A stretch of DNA of 64,000 nt, taken from assembly GCA_016709005.1 (NCBI GenBank), contig JADJEU010000002.1, positions 1 to 64,000 on the forward strand. The letters run 5' to 3'. Positions within the stretch are counted from its first letter, which is position 1; each line of letters opens with the position of its first letter. The stretch comes from Crocinitomicaceae bacterium (lineage in GTDB: Bacteria > Bacteroidota > Bacteroidia > Flavobacteriales_D > Crocinitomicaceae). Under the pieces are notes generated by a model. It saw nothing but the letters and a program-made list of their open reading frames with translations. It had not been told where the DNA came from and did not search any database. Below, piece after piece: positions 60,368 through 64,000 of this stretch. Both the position numbers and the translations under genes were made by a program.

Positions 60368-61165
60368 ATGAAAATAAAAAGTTTATTTTTTCTAATGCTT
60401 GTTTCGACCTTTTTCATGGCGACCTCATGTGAAAAAGTGATTGAACTTGAATTGAATGACGCTGAAAAAAAAATAGTTGTAGAGGCCGTTTTAAAGGATA
60501 CTCCCGGCAATAATAAAATCTTACTTTCTTATACTTCGGCAGTTTATACTGATCAGAACTTTAATAAAATTTCAGGCGCCGCTGTATCCGTGACTGATAA
60601 AGATGGCAATGTCTTCACCTTTCCTGAGGACCCAATTATTCCGGGCTACTATCACAACCCTTCTTTTACCGTTTTGCCAGACAACGATTATACGTTGAAT
60701 GTAAACATAGACGGTGAAATCATTACCTCTACCTGTCACTCTTACGCAAAGCCGACAATTGATTCGATTATCTGGTATCCATCTCCATTTGCTCAGGCAT
60801 CGGCAGATACACTTTATATGATCGATTATTTTTCTGTGGATAATGTGAATGAAGTGAATCACTACCGATTGCGCATTTGGTTAAACAGTGTTGAGCAAAC
60901 TGAATTCTATTATATCGGCAATGATGATTTTATAAATGGCATAGCCTACAACGCGCCTTTCTTTGGTGCGGATGCACACAAGGGCGATACCGTACTCATT
61001 GAAATCAATGCGCTGGACAAAGCCAATTACACTTATCTCTATACCCTTTCGAGCAACGAAAGTAATTCAACGGCTCCGGCTAATCCAACCAGCAACCTCA
61101 AAGGAAACGCAATTGGTTACTTTGGTGCATTCTCTACTGACACGATGAGCGTAATCATCCATTAG
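60368..61165 (+). CDS. DUF4249 lipoprotein 2 (paralogue of the previous gene)
   Basis: 265 residues, lipobox ATSC (Cys 21). It shares ASVSVTDK-type strands, TPGNNKILLSYTSAVY and the C-terminal NLKGNAIGYFGAFSTDTMSV with the gene before it, so the two arose by tandem duplication. Two bases separate them. Confidence 0.85.
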   Translation: MKIKSLFFLMLVSTFFMATSCEKVIELELNDAEKKIVVEAVLKDTPGNNKILLSYTSAVYTDQNFNKISGAAVSVTDKDGNVFTFPEDPIIPGYYHNPSFTVLPDNDYTLNVNIDGEIITSTCHSYAKPTIDSIIWYPSPFAQASADTLYMIDYFSVDNVNEVNHYRLRIWLNSVEQTEFYYIGNDDFINGIAYNAPFFGADAHKGDTVLIEINALDKANYTYLYTLSSNESNSTAPANPTSNLKGNAIGYFGAFSTDTMSVIIH

Positions 61166-61223
61166 ATCTGCACAGAATTGCTCCTTTAGATTTTTGTATA
61201 TTTGATTGAACTATTATCAGTCA

Positions 61224-64000
61224 ATGAAATTCTTACTTCTTTTTGCTTTCGGAATTACACTTCAAATTTCTGCACAAGAAATTGCACCGCTTTTTAAAAG
61301 GCTCGATGCAAAAAAAACCAAAGTCACTTTTCAGAACACCATTGTAGAAAATGACACGCTGAATTATTTCTATTATGATAATCTCTACAACGGCTCAGGT
61401 GTTTCCATTGGAGATATTAATAATGATGGTTTGGCAGATTTGTATTTTGTGAGCAACAATCAGGCTGATCAACTTTACCTGAATCTGGGTAAAATGAAAT
61501 TCAAAAACATCACATCAAAAGCATTTCCAAATCAAGATCAATCAGGCTGGCACACCGCGGTTTCTATGGCAGATGTCAATGCTGATGGATGGCTGGATAT
61601 TTATGTTTGCAAACATGGAATTGGTCAGACAGATAAAGTGAATTTCCGCAATTTACTTTATATCAATAATCGCAATAATACATTCACAGAGCGAGGAAAA
61701 GAATTTGGAATCAACGATCCGGGCCGCTCAATTGACGCAGATTTTCTCGATTACGATCAGGATGGCGATTTGGATTTATTAGTCACCAATCACCGTGAAA
61801 ATTTATCCGTTTATGAAATCTACAATCGCAAAAATTACGTGGAACAATTTCACTCCAATCGGTTGTATCGAAATGACGGCGATAAATTTACAGACGTTAC
61901 AAAATCAGCAGGACTCATTTCATTTGGTCATTGTCTGGCTGCATCCACTGCAGATTTAAACAACGATGGCTGGCCTGATATCTATATTACGAGTGATTAT
62001 TCGTTGCCAGATTTTCTATTCATCAATCAACGAAACGGCACTTTTAAAAATGAATCCAAAGAACGTTTGAGACATACTTCACATTATTCGATGGGAATTG
62101 ATATCGCTGATTTTAACAACGATCTTTTTGTAGATATCTGCGTGCCTGATATGTCAAATAAAGATTATGTGAAATCAAAAACAAATATGGGCAGCATGTC
62201 TGTTGCAACTTTTTGGGATAATGTCGCAAAAGGATTTAATCATCAATACATGTACAATACCTTGCAACTGAATTTAGGATCAGGTTATTTTTCAGAGATT
62301 GCGCATATGTCAGGCGTGGCAAGTACCGATTGGAGCTGGGCATCTTTGCTCGTTGATTTTGACATGGATGGGTATAAAGATCTATTTATTTCAAACGGAT
62401 TTTTTAGAGATGTACGTGATCAGGATTTTACAAAAAGAATGAAAGATTATCTGGCAACAAAACCAACTGTTGTAAATGTTGATTCACTCATTTCCTTAAT
62501 TCCACAAAGCAAAGAAATCAATTATGCATTTAAAAACAGTGGGGATTTGACGTTTGAAGATGTAAGTTCTGATTGGGGCTTCACTTCAGGTTCCGTTAGT
62601 CACGGCGCGGCATACGGTGATTTAGATAATGACGGCGATATGGATTTGGTAATTAATAACCTGAATGAGCCTGTTCAGATTTTTGAAAATACATTACAAC
62701 AAAAAAAATATCTCAAACTAAAATTAATTGGATCAGAATTAAATCCATTTGCATACGGCACGAAAGTAATTGTACACACCAACAAAGGTGATCAGATGCA
62801 GGAACTAAACCCATCAAGAGGTTATGCCTCATCATCAGATTTGAATTTATGTTTTGGTTTGGGTGATGCAGATTCTATTTCTTCTGTAGAGATTTTTTGG
62901 AATTGGAAAGAGATGACAACGATTCAAACCGTTCAGTCCAACTCAACTTTAACGGTTGATTATAAGACATCCCGATTTGAAACGACCTCTCCACTCTACC
63001 TGATTCCATCGGCATCAAAACAATTTGTGAAGCTGAATGAAATTCCATTTGATGATTATGTGGGTGAAGTTTTGTTGCCGCACAAAATGTCAGAACTTGG
63101 ACCATTTCTAACAACTGGATTTTTTTATCGCTTTTCACCAGATATGAATGAAGAGATGGCTTATCAGGATTTACTGATTGGCGGCACGCGAAATAAAACT
63201 GCCAGATTATTCGAACAAACAGACTCTGGTTTTGTATTAACCAAACAACCTGCTTTCCAAAAAGATTCTGCTTTTGAAGATGCTGGTGCCGTATTCTTTG
63301 ATGCTGATGGCGATTTTGATCAGGATCTTTATGTAGTAAGCGGTGGGAATGAATACGCAGCCTTTTCAGAAATGTATCAGGATCGTTTGTACCTGAATGA
63401 TGGCAAAGGAAATTTTACCAGAGATTACAGTGCACTTCCAAAAATTAATTCAAGCGGTCAATGTGTTTTAGCAAATGATATTGACAAAGATGGTGATATG
63501 GATTTAGTAGCTCTTGGCAGACAAGTTCCGGGCATGTATTCCATGACACCAGAATCTTACTTGCTTATAAACGACAAAGGAAAATTCACCAATCAAATAC
63601 TTGAACTTGCACCCGAATTGCAATTCGCGGGCATGATAACGGAAGGCGTATTTACTGATTTTGATAATGATTCAGATGATGATTTAATTGTGGTAGGTGA
63701 ATGGATGCGCCCACGTTTTTTTGAAAATCAAAATGGTAAACTTGTTTCAAACGATACGTATTTACCCAACCCAAATCTTTACGGTTGGTGGAATACCATC
63801 CAACCTTTTGACATCAACAACGATGGTAAATATGAATACCTTTTAGGCAATACCGGACTCAATAATAAATTTCATCCGTCGTCCTTATTTCCGCTGACGG
63901 CTTATCTGGAAGATGTCGATCAAAACGGAAAAGCAGATTTAATTCTCACCAAATATTTTGGAGGTATACAACATCCTGTCAGAGGCAGAGGTTGTTTGTC
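61224..64000 (+). CDS. VCBS/FG-GAP repeat protein with ASPIC/UnbV domain (3' end outside window)
   Basis: Open from ATG 61224 to the window edge (at least 925 residues). Signal peptide (MKFLLLFAFGITLQISAQ), then many calcium-type VCBS blades (GDINNDGLADLYFVSNN, LDYDQDGDLDLLVTN, GDLDNDGDMDLVINN) that make integrin-like propellers. An ASPIC/UnbV-like module (VEIFWNWKEMTTIQTVQ) lies near residue 555, and a second VCBS block follows. Likely an outer-membrane or surface protein; related CRTAC1-like proteins accompany TonB/SusD-type systems. It follows the DUF4249 pair by 58 bases on the same strand. Confidence 0.87.
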   Translation, partial: MKFLLLFAFGITLQISAQEIAPLFKRLDAKKTKVTFQNTIVENDTLNYFYYDNLYNGSGVSIGDINNDGLADLYFVSNNQADQLYLNLGKMKFKNITSKAFPNQDQSGWHTAVSMADVNADGWLDIYVCKHGIGQTDKVNFRNLLYINNRNNTFTERGKEFGINDPGRSIDADFLDYDQDGDLDLLVTNHRENLSVYEIYNRKNYVEQFHSNRLYRNDGDKFTDVTKSAGLISFGHCLAASTADLNNDGWPDIYITSDYSLPDFLFINQRNGTFKNESKERLRHTSHYSMGIDIADFNNDLFVDICVPDMSNKDYVKSKTNMGSMSVATFWDNVAKGFNHQYMYNTLQLNLGSGYFSEIAHMSGVASTDWSWASLLVDFDMDGYKDLFISNGFFRDVRDQDFTKRMKDYLATKPTVVNVDSLISLIPQSKEINYAFKNSGDLTFEDVSSDWGFTSGSVSHGAAYGDLDNDGDMDLVINNLNEPVQIFENTLQQKKYLKLKLIGSELNPFAYGTKVIVHTNKGDQMQELNPSRGYASSSDLNLCFGLGDADSISSVEIFWNWKEMTTIQTVQSNSTLTVDYKTSRFETTSPLYLIPSASKQFVKLNEIPFDDYVGEVLLPHKMSELGPFLTTGFFYRFSPDMNEEMAYQDLLIGGTRNKTARLFEQTDSGFVLTKQPAFQKDSAFEDAGAVFFDADGDFDQDLYVVSGGNEYAAFSEMYQDRLYLNDGKGNFTRDYSALPKINSSGQCVLANDIDKDGDMDLVALGRQVPGMYSMTPESYLLINDKGKFTNQILELAPELQFAGMITEGVFTDFDNDSDDDLIVVGEWMRPRFFENQNGKLVSNDTYLPNPNLYGWWNTIQPFDINNDGKYEYLLGNTGLNNKFHPSSLFPLTAYLEDVDQNGKADLILTKYFGGIQHPVRGRGCL

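Overview
The window is from a low-GC member of the Bacteroidota, most likely a flavobacterium-like environmental lineage. The evidence is type IX secretion (T9SS) sorting tails, a PorP/SprF protein, a TonB receptor followed by DUF4249 lipoproteins, LytS/LytTR regulation, a TAnnTTTG-type promoter, and methionine synthase split into two genes. No rRNA, tRNA, CRISPR array, transposase or phage gene was seen. It is a chromosomal housekeeping, envelope and surface-polysaccharide segment, with many short dispersed repeats between genes.

Layout. 1-1.3 kb: the end of a TetR regulator, a perfect 20-bp operator inside a Bacteroidota-type promoter, and an alpha/beta hydrolase. 1.8-15 kb (mostly minus strand): a lipoprotein, an MscS channel, a CAP-OmpA envelope protein, Ppx/GppA, an ABC-2 exporter pair, GNAT plus a membrane protein, a cysteine desulfurase and a DUF4340-like protein. 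15.6-22.5 kb: a Bax-inhibitor-1 protein, HldD, an HTH protein, tandem Usp, a MuiA-like protein and a radical SAM protein. 23-30.6 kb (minus): a nucleotide-sugar cluster with RfbB, a TviB/WbpO-like dehydrogenase, WbpB-, WbpD- and WbpE-like enzymes, Ugd and a 5'-truncated UDP-glucuronate decarboxylase. It holds the full enzyme set for UDP-2,3-diacetamido-glucuronic acid. 30.6-32.7 kb: an outer-membrane protein and Kdo transferase WaaA. 32.7-35.8 kb: a T9SS type-A cargo and NADP-glutamate dehydrogenase. 36-42.9 kb: a T9SS type-B surface protein, PorP/SprF and a TPR-PD40-OmpA-DUF1573 protein in one operon. 42.9-49.9 kb: small unknown proteins, DUF523, a secreted six-repeat protein that looks like a 7(1) septoil-knot domain, a second CAP-OmpA paralogue and an HTH-pentapeptide-repeat fusion. 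50-55 kb: a methionine synthase operon (MetH N-part, TerB-DnaJ protein, MetH C-part) under a SAM-I riboswitch. 55-64 kb: a LytTR/LytS pair, a TonB receptor, two DUF4249 lipoproteins and a large VCBS/ASPIC protein running off the window.

Reading-frame damage recurs. Eight genes are interrupted by a one-base indel (mscS, both CAP-OmpA genes, waaA, the type-B surface gene, the TPR-PD40-OmpA gene, the HTH-pentapeptide gene and metH). Most of these lie in homopolymer runs, and correcting one base restores a full-length family member each time. A ninth gene (LytTR) has one in-frame stop in a conserved motif, and a tenth (the decarboxylase) lacks its first ~70 codons. This looks more like residual sequencing error than decay, so the frames are annotated as whole genes with the break recorded.

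Two proteins deserve attention: the duplicated CAP-OmpA-cysteine-tail architecture and the predicted knotted repeat protein. So do the inverted, phased dispersed repeats between genes.
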